Positions 57,067-64,000 of a stretch of DNA of 64,000 nt are shown here, one piece after another. Source of the stretch: Carya illinoinensis (Eukaryota; Streptophyta; Magnoliopsida; Fagales; Juglandaceae); assembly GCF_018687715.1 (NCBI RefSeq), contig NC_056757.1:25354501-25418500 (forward strand), read 5' to 3'. The translations under genes and the position numbers were made by a program. Numbering within the stretch: the stretch's first letter is position 1; each line of letters begins with the position of its first letter. The notes under the pieces were generated by a model. That model searched no databases. It was not told where the DNA came from and saw only the letters and a program-made list of their open reading frames with translations.

Positions 57067-58625
57067 GTGAGAATTATTTCCACCTAATCATAGAGGAACA
57101 CTTCCAAACAGAATCTTTTCTGGCTGAGCTATCCAAAAACCTAGAGAAATAAAATGGATTACCCACATCATTATGTTGTTGACAATAGAGCTCCAAAATC
57201 CACATAAAAACATATTCATACAAATAGATCAGCCAGCATAAATATATATATATATATAATAGAATGTTCTCTGATTGCTCAAATGTAGGATCAGGTAGGT
57301 CATTCCCTACAGACATTTTTCATAATTCCACAAACAAGTCCAAAACCCAAGCTTCCTCAATCATATGTCAGGGCATTTCAAACAAGCTCTCTGTTCAATA
57401 CCAGCTATAACAAAAGCATCATTGACTAATGTACAACTGAAAATTACTTAAAAAAAAAACCATAAAAACAGAGGCACTTTAGTTGCTCAAAGGATAATGG
57501 TGGAATAACACAGAGAATTTCCATTTAGCTTCAAAAGCAGGGAAAATTAGTTAGCTGGGAAAAGGTGTTGAAAAATATATGAACTTTCCACCAGAAGTTG
57601 AAAAACCTTTCAAATAAAATACAGTATTATGCAATTTGCTTAACCAATAATGAATGTGAGTCCAGCAGAAATTTTCAGAAAACCAAAATTAGAAGCCACA
57701 GGCCCACGACGCCTGAATAATCTTCTTAAAACTGAAGTCAAAGACCCCTAAATCGAGAGGATCCTAACCATTGATTGTCAGCCATAACTTTCATATTTGT
57801 GCTAGAGCTAAAAAATGGTAATCAGATATTCCTTGTGATGATAAAAGAAGCTTCTAGCTCTTTCAACTGGCTTCCACTGCAGAGGGAAAAGAATTAAACA
57901 TATTCCTCCCCACAGACCACATAATCTATCTGGGCATCCAAAACCAATCTATGAGAGACCAGCCAACATATAAAGTGTTTTAATAGACTAAGTGACATTT
58001 TTTTTTATTGATAAACAATATTTTATCGAGCATGAAATAGACAAAGGCCCGAGTATATGAGACATATACAAGAGCATCGCCTATGCGTGCTAGTTTAGCG
58101 ATACGAGGAAGACATGAAAAAACATGCCATTAAAATCAATTACAATCAACCAACTAAGTGACATATTAACATCATAACATGGTGATACACCAATCTGTAT
58201 TCTCTTAGGTGATCTCCTTAACTGTGATTTCGATATTCATAAAATTCACCAGCTTTAGAAATGGGATCCCTCTTTGCAATCAATTAATTAGATTTTAGTC
58301 TTGCCTAAGAATTTATCAAGATGTAAACAATATAACCTCAAAAACAGGAGGGAAAAGAAGTGTTTCAAGTTCAAGAAGTGGGGATAAGTGATCAGATGGG
58401 CTTGTGGACCAAATGTACTGTGGGCTCCTAATGAACTCATTAATTTATTTGACTTCTATCATATAGACGCTTTTTTAAACTACCGGTAAAATATCAAATT
58501 TATTGGTAGGGCTGAACCTAGGGCAAGCTGATCTGTGTTGGCGGCCAAACCAAGGCTCAGCCCAACCTTTCCAAACACTAAGCCTTTATCCAATCCAACT
58601 TGACATACAGCCTCTACAATTCGGC
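57067..58625. other. 5' flank of the TPS gene; possible 5'-UTR intron
   Basis: No ORF. Class II TPS genes often carry an intron in the 5' UTR, and a CT/AT-rich stretch here could hold it, but I could not fix the splice sites. Includes a (TA)n run at 57242-57258 and a short retro-insertion at 57987-58164. Confidence 0.5.
57987..58164 (-). mobile_element. Short LINE tail with 12-bp target duplication, upstream of TPS
   Basis: ACTAAGTGACAT at 57987-57998 and 58153-58164 flanks about 154 bp. Its minus-strand reading ends GGGCCTTTGTCTATTTCATG, then ATCAATAAAAAAAA, the local LINE tail. It may lie in the 5' UTR intron or promoter of TPS. Confidence 0.8.
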
Positions 58626-58630
58626 CCAAG

Positions 58631-59027
58631 TGTCACGGACTTAGAATTTCTTCACTCGACCCGTGCGGCCTTAGGAGGCTTTCTCTCCCACAAAGCTCCT
58701 AAGTAAGCCTTCTAAAGGACTCAAGACAATAGAGAACAAACTAGAGAGAGAAGATAGAGAGAGATGCTCTAGAGAACTTGTTTCTCTTATTGCTTGGTGA
58801 TTTACACAAATGAGAGCCCCTCTATTTATAGGGAACTCTTGGTACAAAGAATGGTTAGGATTGTGACACTTGTCATCAATCCAAGGGTAAAGAACTTTCT
58901 AGATTCCTACTCTAGAATTGTCTATAACGCCCCTTCTAGATGACTCCACACAATTCCACAAGATTACAAAGGACTTGGAGGCTTCTAGAAGGTTGGCAAA
59001 TTCTCTAAAAAACCCTAGGTGGTGACA
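58631..59027 (-). repeat. 3' LTR of the chromovirus
   Basis: Begins TGTCACGGAC and ends GGTGGTGACA in plus view, with a TATA box CTATAAATA (minus strand) at 58823-58831 and an AG-rich stretch. The polyprotein stop codon lies inside it. Confidence 0.95.
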
Positions 59028-62000
59028 TTCTCCCCCACCAAGCTTCGCGACGTCCTCGACGCGGTGTCCTCATGGAACCTTCGGATGTGATCTTCAAATT
59101 GCCACAACGTCTCCTTTGGTTCCCAAGTTGTCTCGCTCTCGGGCAATCCCTTCCACTTGATCAAGTATTCTTGGCGTGGCATATGACTCTTTCGCCTGAT
59201 GACACGGTCCGCCAAGATTTCTTCTACTTCTTTGTCGAAAGTGGTAGTTATGCCCAAAGGTGCACGCTTAGACTCTCCCCGTGTTGGCTCTTCTTCATCA
59301 CCATGGTAAGGCTTCAAGCAGCTGACATGGAAGACTGGATGAAGTTTGAACTTGGAGGGTAAGTCCAGCTTGTAGGAGACCTTCCCTACTTTCTTGATGA
59401 TTGGGAATGGTCCCTCGTAACGTCGTACAAGCCCCTTGTGTAGCTTTCTTGTGAACTTGTGTTGGCTCGACAAGATCTTTACTAACACCAAGTCGCCTAT
59501 ACGATACTCTGCGTGCCTCCTCTTCTGATCAGCCCACTTCTTCATCTTCTTGGTTGCTTTGTCTAAGTAGGAACGGGTCACATCCAATTGCTCGTTCCAA
59601 GATTTAGCAACCTTGAAGGCTGTCGGACAATTCCCCGCGTAGCTTGTCTCCAATGACTGGGGAGTAAGTGGCTGTTGTCCCATTACAATCTCAAATGGGC
59701 TCTTGTTTGTGGACTCGCTTCTTTGTAAATTGTAGGAGAATTGAGCGACATCCAATAACTTGGCCCAATCGGATTGGTTGGCACTAACAAAGTGCCTCAA
59801 GTATAACTCTAACAAGGCATTCACCCTTTCAGTTTGCCCATCTGTCTGAGGGTGAAAGCTGGTAGAGAAATGTAGGGCAGACCCCATAAGCTTGAATAGT
59901 CCTGACCAGAACTTTCCTGTGAAGCGAGGGTCTCGATCACTGATGATGCTCCGTGGTAAGCCCCAATACTTCACCACATGCTTGAAGAATAATTTTGCAG
60001 TTTCTTTAGCTGAGCAATCTTTAGGAGCCGCGATGAAGGTGGCATACTTGGAGAATCGATCTACCACCACAATGAGGGTACCGCAACCCTCGGATTTAGG
60101 TAGAGCCACTATGAAATCCATGCTCACACTCTCCCATGGATGTGAAGGAATGGGTAGTGGTTCTAGCAATCCTGCAGGACTCTGATTCTCCCCCTTATCT
60201 TGTTGACACACAAGACAGGTCTTCACGAAGAGTTCCACCTCGTCTCTCAGTTGAGGCCAATAGTATGAAGCTTCCAGCAAAGCTCGAGTACGTCGTTGGC
60301 CCGGATGTCCAGCCCACAAGGAATCATGGCATTCCTTGATAAGGTTCCTCCGTAGGTTTCCCCACTTTGGAACAGAGATTCTCCGCCTGATGGTGTAGAG
60401 AAGACCGTCTTCTACCCAGAATCTCTTAGTCTTCCCTTCCTTAGCCATGCTCACCAGGTTCTTGGCTAAGGGATCATGCTCCATGCCTTCACGGATCACA
60501 TCGAGTAGCTCCCCTTGAGCTTGAGTGATAGCAGCAAGTTCACCCTTCCTACTCAATGCATCAGCAACAAGGTTGGCCTTCCCGGGTTTGTACTCCAAGA
60601 CAAAATCAAATTCTGCCAAGAAGTCTTGCCATCTAGCTTGCTTTGGACTTAGTTTCTTCTGACTCTGGAAGTAACTAGTGGCAATGTTGTCTGTCTTGAC
60701 CACAAAATGGGAGCCAAGCAGATAGTGTCGCCAAACTCTGAGGCAATGGATGATGGCCGTCATCTCCTTCTCTTGCACGGTGTATCTCCTTTCAGTCTCA
60801 TTGAGTTTGCGACTCTCATATGCAATGGGATGTCCCTCTTGCATGAGAACTCCCCCTATGGCAAAGTCTGATGCATCGGATTGTACCTCAAAGGGCTTGG
60901 TACAATCTGGTAAGGCCATGACCGGTTTCTCCGTGATGGCTGTCTTCAGATCGTCAAAAGCTTCCTGACACCTTGATGACCACTCCCAGGCCCTGTTCTT
61001 CTTGAGCAAGTCGGTGAGGGGGGATGCTCTTGTGGAGTATCCCTTTATAAATCTCCTGTAATAGTTGACAAGCCCAAGGAAGGATCGGAGCTCGGTAACC
61101 TTAGTGGGAGGCTCCCACTTCTTGATTGCCTCAATTTTTCCCTCCTCCATGCTGAGTTTTCCACCTTGGATTTTGTGGCCAAGGAAATGGACTTCGTTTA
61201 GAGCGAATGAGCACTTCTCCTTCTTGACATAGAGTTGGTTTTCCCTTAAGACACGGAAAACAACCCTTAGATGCTCCACATGTTCTTCAAGGGTAGAACT
61301 ATAGATGACAATATCATCTAGATAGACTACCACGAACTGATCAAGATAGGGATGAAAGATCTTGTTCATGAGCGTGCAGAAGGTAGCTGGAGCATTTGTG
61401 AGGCCGAAGGGCATCACTAGGAACTCGTATGCCCCATAGCGAGTTACACAAGTTGTTTTGGCTTCATCTCCTTCCGCAATTCTTACTTGATAATATCCCG
61501 ATCTTAGATCAAGCTTGGAGAAGTACTTTGCATGGCCTAGTTGATCAAATAAATCAGCAATCAAAGGAATAGGGTACTTGTTTTTGATGGTTACCTTGTT
61601 TAGAGCTCGGTAGTCGATGCACAGCCGCAACGACCCATCATGTTTCCTTTGGAACAACACAGGTGCCCCGTATGGTGCCTTTGAGGGTTGGATGAATCCG
61701 GCATCAAGTAGCTCCTTTAGTTGCCTCCTTAGTTCTTCAAGTTCTGGAGGTGACATGCGATAAGGGGCTTTGGCGGGTGGTTTGGCGCCGGGTTCCATCT
61801 CGATCTGATGATCCACCTCTCTCCTAAGTGGTAGTTGCTTGGGCAACTCGGGAGGCATGACGTCCTCATAGTCCCTGAGGACCCTTTGGATCTCCTTGGG
61901 TGGAGGGGAGGAACTCTTCACTTCATCCTCCTCCATGGAGGCCAAGTAAGACACCTCTCCCTTCTTCCATCCTTTCTTGAATTGCATGGCGGATAGAAGT

Positions 62001-63715
62001 TGGGTGGTGTTTGGCTTGGACACGGTGGGTATCATGCATGGACCCCCTTCCAAGATGCATACCGAGTTATAGTGGGGAAGAGACACTACATTGAACTGTC
62101 TCAAGAATTCCATCCCCAACACGATGTCGAAATCATCCATAGGAGCGACCGAGAAATCCACCGTTCCTTTCCACGTGCCAAGTTGTAGCTCCACCCCGTG
62201 AGCTACGCCATCAAGGGGTTTGGCTTCAGAATTCACAGTCTTCAGCCATCCTTGACCCTTCTTAAGAGGAATCCCTAGCCGTGTGGCCTCTTCCTTCTTA
62301 ATGACGTTATGAGAAGCTCCTGAGTCGACCATGGCGTGACTCTTCTTCCCATTAACTAACACTTCTACAAACATCAAAGACCCATCCTTGGTGGTTGGCT
62401 TTGTGCTTGCCTTTAGGGAGTTGAGAAGTTGTAGACACCCCAGGTGCGACTTCTCTTGAACTTCCTTCTCCTCCAACATAGCGTTGAGGGCCTTCCGCTT
62501 GGGACAATCTCTAGCCCAATGTGGGCCGTTACAAAGGAAGCAAGCATCCTTTGGCTTCTTGTCCTTTGAGTAGTCCTTCTTGCCCTCCTTTGATGTTGAA
62601 GGCTTGTCTCCACGGTCTTTGTATTGTGGCGGCTTGAACCCCTTCGCTCCCCCACCCTTAGTGTGATTGTCCTTCGAAGACTTGGGTTTTGAAGAGTTGT
62701 CACTCTTATGGTACTCAAATTCTTCTAAGGTCTCTGCCACGGTCAGGGCGGTGGAGATGTCGTTGACTCCATGACGCTTGAGTTCTTGAGCCACCCAAGA
62801 TTTGAGACCATCGATGAAGTTGAAGAGGAGATCTTCTTCACTCATGTTTGTAATTTGAAGCATGAGGGCAGAAAATTCCTCAACATAGTTGCGGATAGAA
62901 GAAGTGTGCTTCAACTCCTTCATTCTCTTCCGCGCATGAATTGCCACATTCTCGGGATAGAATTGCCTCTTGAGTTCACGCTTGAACTCTTCCCAAGAAT
63001 CAATGGAGCAAGTACCCTTCTCTATCTCACTATGCTTACGACGCCACCAAGTACCAGCAAGATTAGTAAGATAGAGGGAAGCAGTACGTACCTTGACACG
63101 CTCGTCTTGCATGTTCAAAGCTTCAAAGTAGCGCTCCATGTGCCACATGTAGTTGTCAAGTTCTTTGGCATCCCGCTTGCCATCGAACTCTTTTGGTTTG
63201 GGGGTATCCACCCTTGGTGTCGCCATCATCCCAGCTCCGACGACGCCCCCATTGGCCACTGCACGCTTGCATATAGCCCAATCCGCCTTGGTCTCCTCCA
63301 GACCGACGCGGTATTCCTCCATTTGTCCTTGGAGTTTTGTTAGCTCCCCCAAGACCCGGTCTTGGAAAGCAACGTTCTCAACACGTTGTGCTTCGATGGT
63401 AGGGTGGATGGTGCTTAGAATGGACTCCTTGAGCGATTCGGATTGTCCCTCCAATCCTAGCTCCTCCATACCTTGCTCCACGATGTCAAGTCGGTCCCTG
63501 ACATCCGCTACCGCCACCTCCATCCTGGTCACCGTGTTGTCGAGGGTGCTCACCTCCCTGTGAGACTGATCCCATTCCTCGATCTTAGCCAATATCTTGG
63601 CCATGGCCCTCTCGATCCCATCGAGACGAGACTCCATAGATGAGCTTGAGTCCTTCGACCTCTTGCTCTTTCTTGTCTCCTGGACCTCCATGGTGATCTC
63701 ACTTGGATCCGCCAT
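59015..63715 (-). CDS. Gag-pol polyprotein of the chromovirus
   Basis: One uninterrupted frame. I take the ATG at 63715 ([11 protein letters not shown]); the open frame begins 11 codons earlier, at 63748 inside the LTR, too early to be in a normal leader context. The result is 1566 aa. Gag core with WWRRKH and the following [17 protein letters not shown]-like knuckle [13 protein letters not shown] (CX2CX3HX4C). Protease VDSGASH near residue 465. Reverse transcriptase with [23 protein letters not shown] and [11 protein letters not shown] (near 795). RNase H with [11 protein letters not shown]. Integrase with [10 protein letters not shown]...CLVCQQ, then SMDFIVALP and SDRDPRF; GPF-type module [19 protein letters not shown]. 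Chromodomain [18 protein letters not shown] near 1515-1535. All catalytic motifs present. The frame runs through the polypurine tract and ends 13 bases inside the 3' LTR. Confidence 0.95.
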   Translation of the reverse strand: MADPSEITMEVQETRKSKRSKDSSSSMESRLDGIERAMAKILAKIEEWDQSHREVSTLDNTVTRMEVAVADVRDRLDIVEQGMEELGLEGQSESLKESILSTIHPTIEAQRVENVAFQDRVLGELTKLQGQMEEYRVGLEETKADWAICKRAVANGGVVGAGMMATPRVDTPKPKEFDGKRDAKELDNYMWHMERYFEALNMQDERVKVRTASLYLTNLAGTWWRRKHSEIEKGTCSIDSWEEFKRELKRQFYPENVAIHARKRMKELKHTSSIRNYVEEFSALMLQITNMSEEDLLFNFIDGLKSWVAQELKRHGVNDISTALTVAETLEEFEYHKSDNSSKPKSSKDNHTKGGGAKGFKPPQYKDRGDKPSTSKEGKKDYSKDKKPKDACFLCNGPHWARDCPKRKALNAMLEEKEVQEKSHLGCLQLLNSLKASTKPTTKDGSLMFVEVLVNGKKSHAMVDSGASHNVIKKEEATRLGIPLKKGQGWLKTVNSEAKPLDGVAHGVELQLGTWKGTVDFSVAPMDDFDIVLGMEFLRQFNVVSLPHYNSVCILEGGPCMIPTVSKPNTTQLLSAMQFKKGWKKGEVSYLASMEEDEVKSSSPPPKEIQRVLRDYEDVMPPELPKQLPLRREVDHQIEMEPGAKPPAKAPYRMSPPELEELRRQLKELLDAGFIQPSKAPYGAPVLFQRKHDGSLRLCIDYRALNKVTIKNKYPIPLIADLFDQLGHAKYFSKLDLRSGYYQVRIAEGDEAKTTCVTRYGAYEFLVMPFGLTNAPATFCTLMNKIFHPYLDQFVVVYLDDIVIYSSTLEEHVEHLRVVFRVLRENQLYVKKEKCSFALNEVHFLGHKIQGGKLSMEEGKIEAIKKWEPPTKVTELRSFLGLVNYYRRFIKGYSTRASPLTDLLKKNRAWEWSSRCQEAFDDLKTAITEKPVMALPDCTKPFEVQSDASDFAIGGVLMQEGHPIAYESRKLNETERRYTVQEKEMTAIIHCLRVWRHYLLGSHFVVKTDNIATSYFQSQKKLSPKQARWQDFLAEFDFVLEYKPGKANLVADALSRKGELAAITQAQGELLDVIREGMEHDPLAKNLVSMAKEGKTKRFWVEDGLLYTIRRRISVPKWGNLRRNLIKECHDSLWAGHPGQRRTRALLEASYYWPQLRDEVELFVKTCLVCQQDKGENQSPAGLLEPLPIPSHPWESVSMDFIVALPKSEGCGTLIVVVDRFSKYATFIAAPKDCSAKETAKLFFKHVVKYWGLPRSIISDRDPRFTGKFWSGLFKLMGSALHFSTSFHPQTDGQTERVNALLELYLRHFVSANQSDWAKLLDVAQFSYNLQRSESTNKSPFEIVMGQQPLTPQSLETSYAGNCPTAFKVAKSWNEQLDVTRSYLDKATKKMKKWADQKRRHAEYRIGDLVLVKILSSQHKFTRKLHKGLVRRYEGPFPIIKKVGKVSYKLDLPSKFKLHPVFHVSCLKPYHGDEEEPTRGESKRAPLGITTTFDKEVEEILADRVIRRKSHMPRQEYLIKWKGLPESETTWEPKETLWQFEDHIRRFHEDTASRTSRSLVGENVTT
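59028..59042 (-). promoter_or_regulatory. Polypurine tract of the chromovirus
   Basis: CTTGGTGGGGGAGAA in element sense, directly before the 3' LTR TGTCACC. It is translated as part of the polyprotein C-terminus. Confidence 0.85.
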
Positions 63716-63728
63716 CCTAACTTGGTTG

Positions 63729-63740
63729 GCTCTGATACCA
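63729..63740 (-). other. Primer-binding site of the chromovirus
   Basis: TGGTATCAGAGC in element sense, two bases after the 5' LTR end at 63743, complementary to initiator tRNA-Met. Only 13 bases separate it from the chosen ATG at 63715. Confidence 0.95.
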
Positions 63741-63742
63741 AC

Positions 63743-64000
63743 TGTCATGGACTTAGAATTTATTCACTCGACCCGTGCGGCCTTAGGAGGCTTTCTCTCC
63801 CACAAAGCTCCTAAGTAAGCCTTCTAAAGGACTCAAGACAATAGAGAACAAACTAGAGAGAGAAGATAGAGAGAGATGCTCTAGAGAACTTGTTTCTCTT
63901 ATTGCTTGGTGATTTACACAAATGAGAGCCCCTCTATTTATAGGGAACTCTTGGTACAAAGAATGGTTAGGATTGTGACACTTGTCATCAATCCAAGGGT
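63743..64000 (-). repeat. 5' LTR of the chromovirus (partial)
   Basis: 258 bp of the LTR visible; begins TGTCATGGAC in plus view. Two substitutions relative to 58631-58888. Confidence 0.95.

Larger units (their letters stand above)
58631..64000 (-). mobile_element. Chromodomain Ty3/Gypsy retrotransposon (chromovirus), cut by window edge
   Basis: 3' LTR at 58631-59027 (397 bp, TGTCA...TGACA). The polyprotein runs on the minus strand, with the primer-binding site at 63729-63740 and the 5' LTR from 63743 past the window end. The 258 bp of 5' LTR visible differ from the 3' LTR at two positions only (sites 6 and 20), so the insertion is young. A chromodomain at the C-terminus of integrase places it among chromoviruses; Galadriel or Reina are possible clades, not resolved. 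The left flank is CCAAG; the matching target duplication lies outside the window. Confidence 0.95.

Noticed and set aside
62771..63343. 190-codon plus-strand ORF antisense to chromovirus gag
   Set aside because: Shadow of the intact gag frame; no promoter or domain, unlike the Sirevirus antisense ORFs, which lie outside any other coding frame.
63716..63748. Chromovirus start at 63748
   Set aside because: That ATG lies inside the LTR and the PBS would be translated; the ATG at 63715 is the first after the primer-binding site.

Overview
This is a plant nuclear window. It has split genes with long introns, many LTR retrotransposons, LINEs, SINEs and MITEs, and no prokaryotic signals. Gene style and repeat families (GATGAGATGAGA-type MITEs, tRNA-derived SINEs) suggest a woody eudicot, perhaps Fagales/Juglandaceae. 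That placement is an inference from memory and is weak.

Layout: (1) 1-8000 is a graveyard. It holds leucine-rich-repeat pieces of an NBS-LRR resistance gene, interrupted by a decayed Ty1/Copia element and one end of a CACTA transposon, followed by a RING-less piece of an ATL-type RING-H2 gene. (2) 9601-33974, minus strand, is a complete 18-exon gene for the large gamma subunit of the AP-1 clathrin adaptor (879 aa by my splice model). Its introns are filled with LINE, SINE and MITE insertions, and its last 31 codons lie beyond a 5.5-kb intron. (3) 36445-39996, minus strand, is a seven-exon gene for a secreted or membrane-anchored NHL-repeat protein (496 aa). (4) 43185-52368 is an intact, very recent Sirevirus-type Copia element on the minus strand, with 1341-bp LTRs that look identical and a 5-bp target duplication (GGGTG). 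(5) 54305-57066, minus strand, is a class II trehalose-phosphate synthase/phosphatase-like gene (860 aa). (6) 58631 to the window end is a young chromodomain Ty3/Gypsy element on the minus strand with one uninterrupted polyprotein; its 5' LTR is cut by the window edge.

The most interesting observation is inside the Sirevirus-like element. Between the end of pol and the 3' LTR are two tandem ORFs on the opposite strand (45003-45455 and 45699-46136). Each follows its own TATAAAA box, and they encode small coiled-coil proteins that look like paralogues of each other. They have no counterpart in the standard gag-pol plan.

The three host genes (AP-1 gamma, NHL protein, TPS) all read on the minus strand but do unrelated jobs: vesicle traffic, an extracytoplasmic beta-propeller protein, and sugar signalling. 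Exon coordinates were assigned by hand from GT/AG signals and reading-phase continuity; all three models stay in frame throughout. Transcript ends are not determined.
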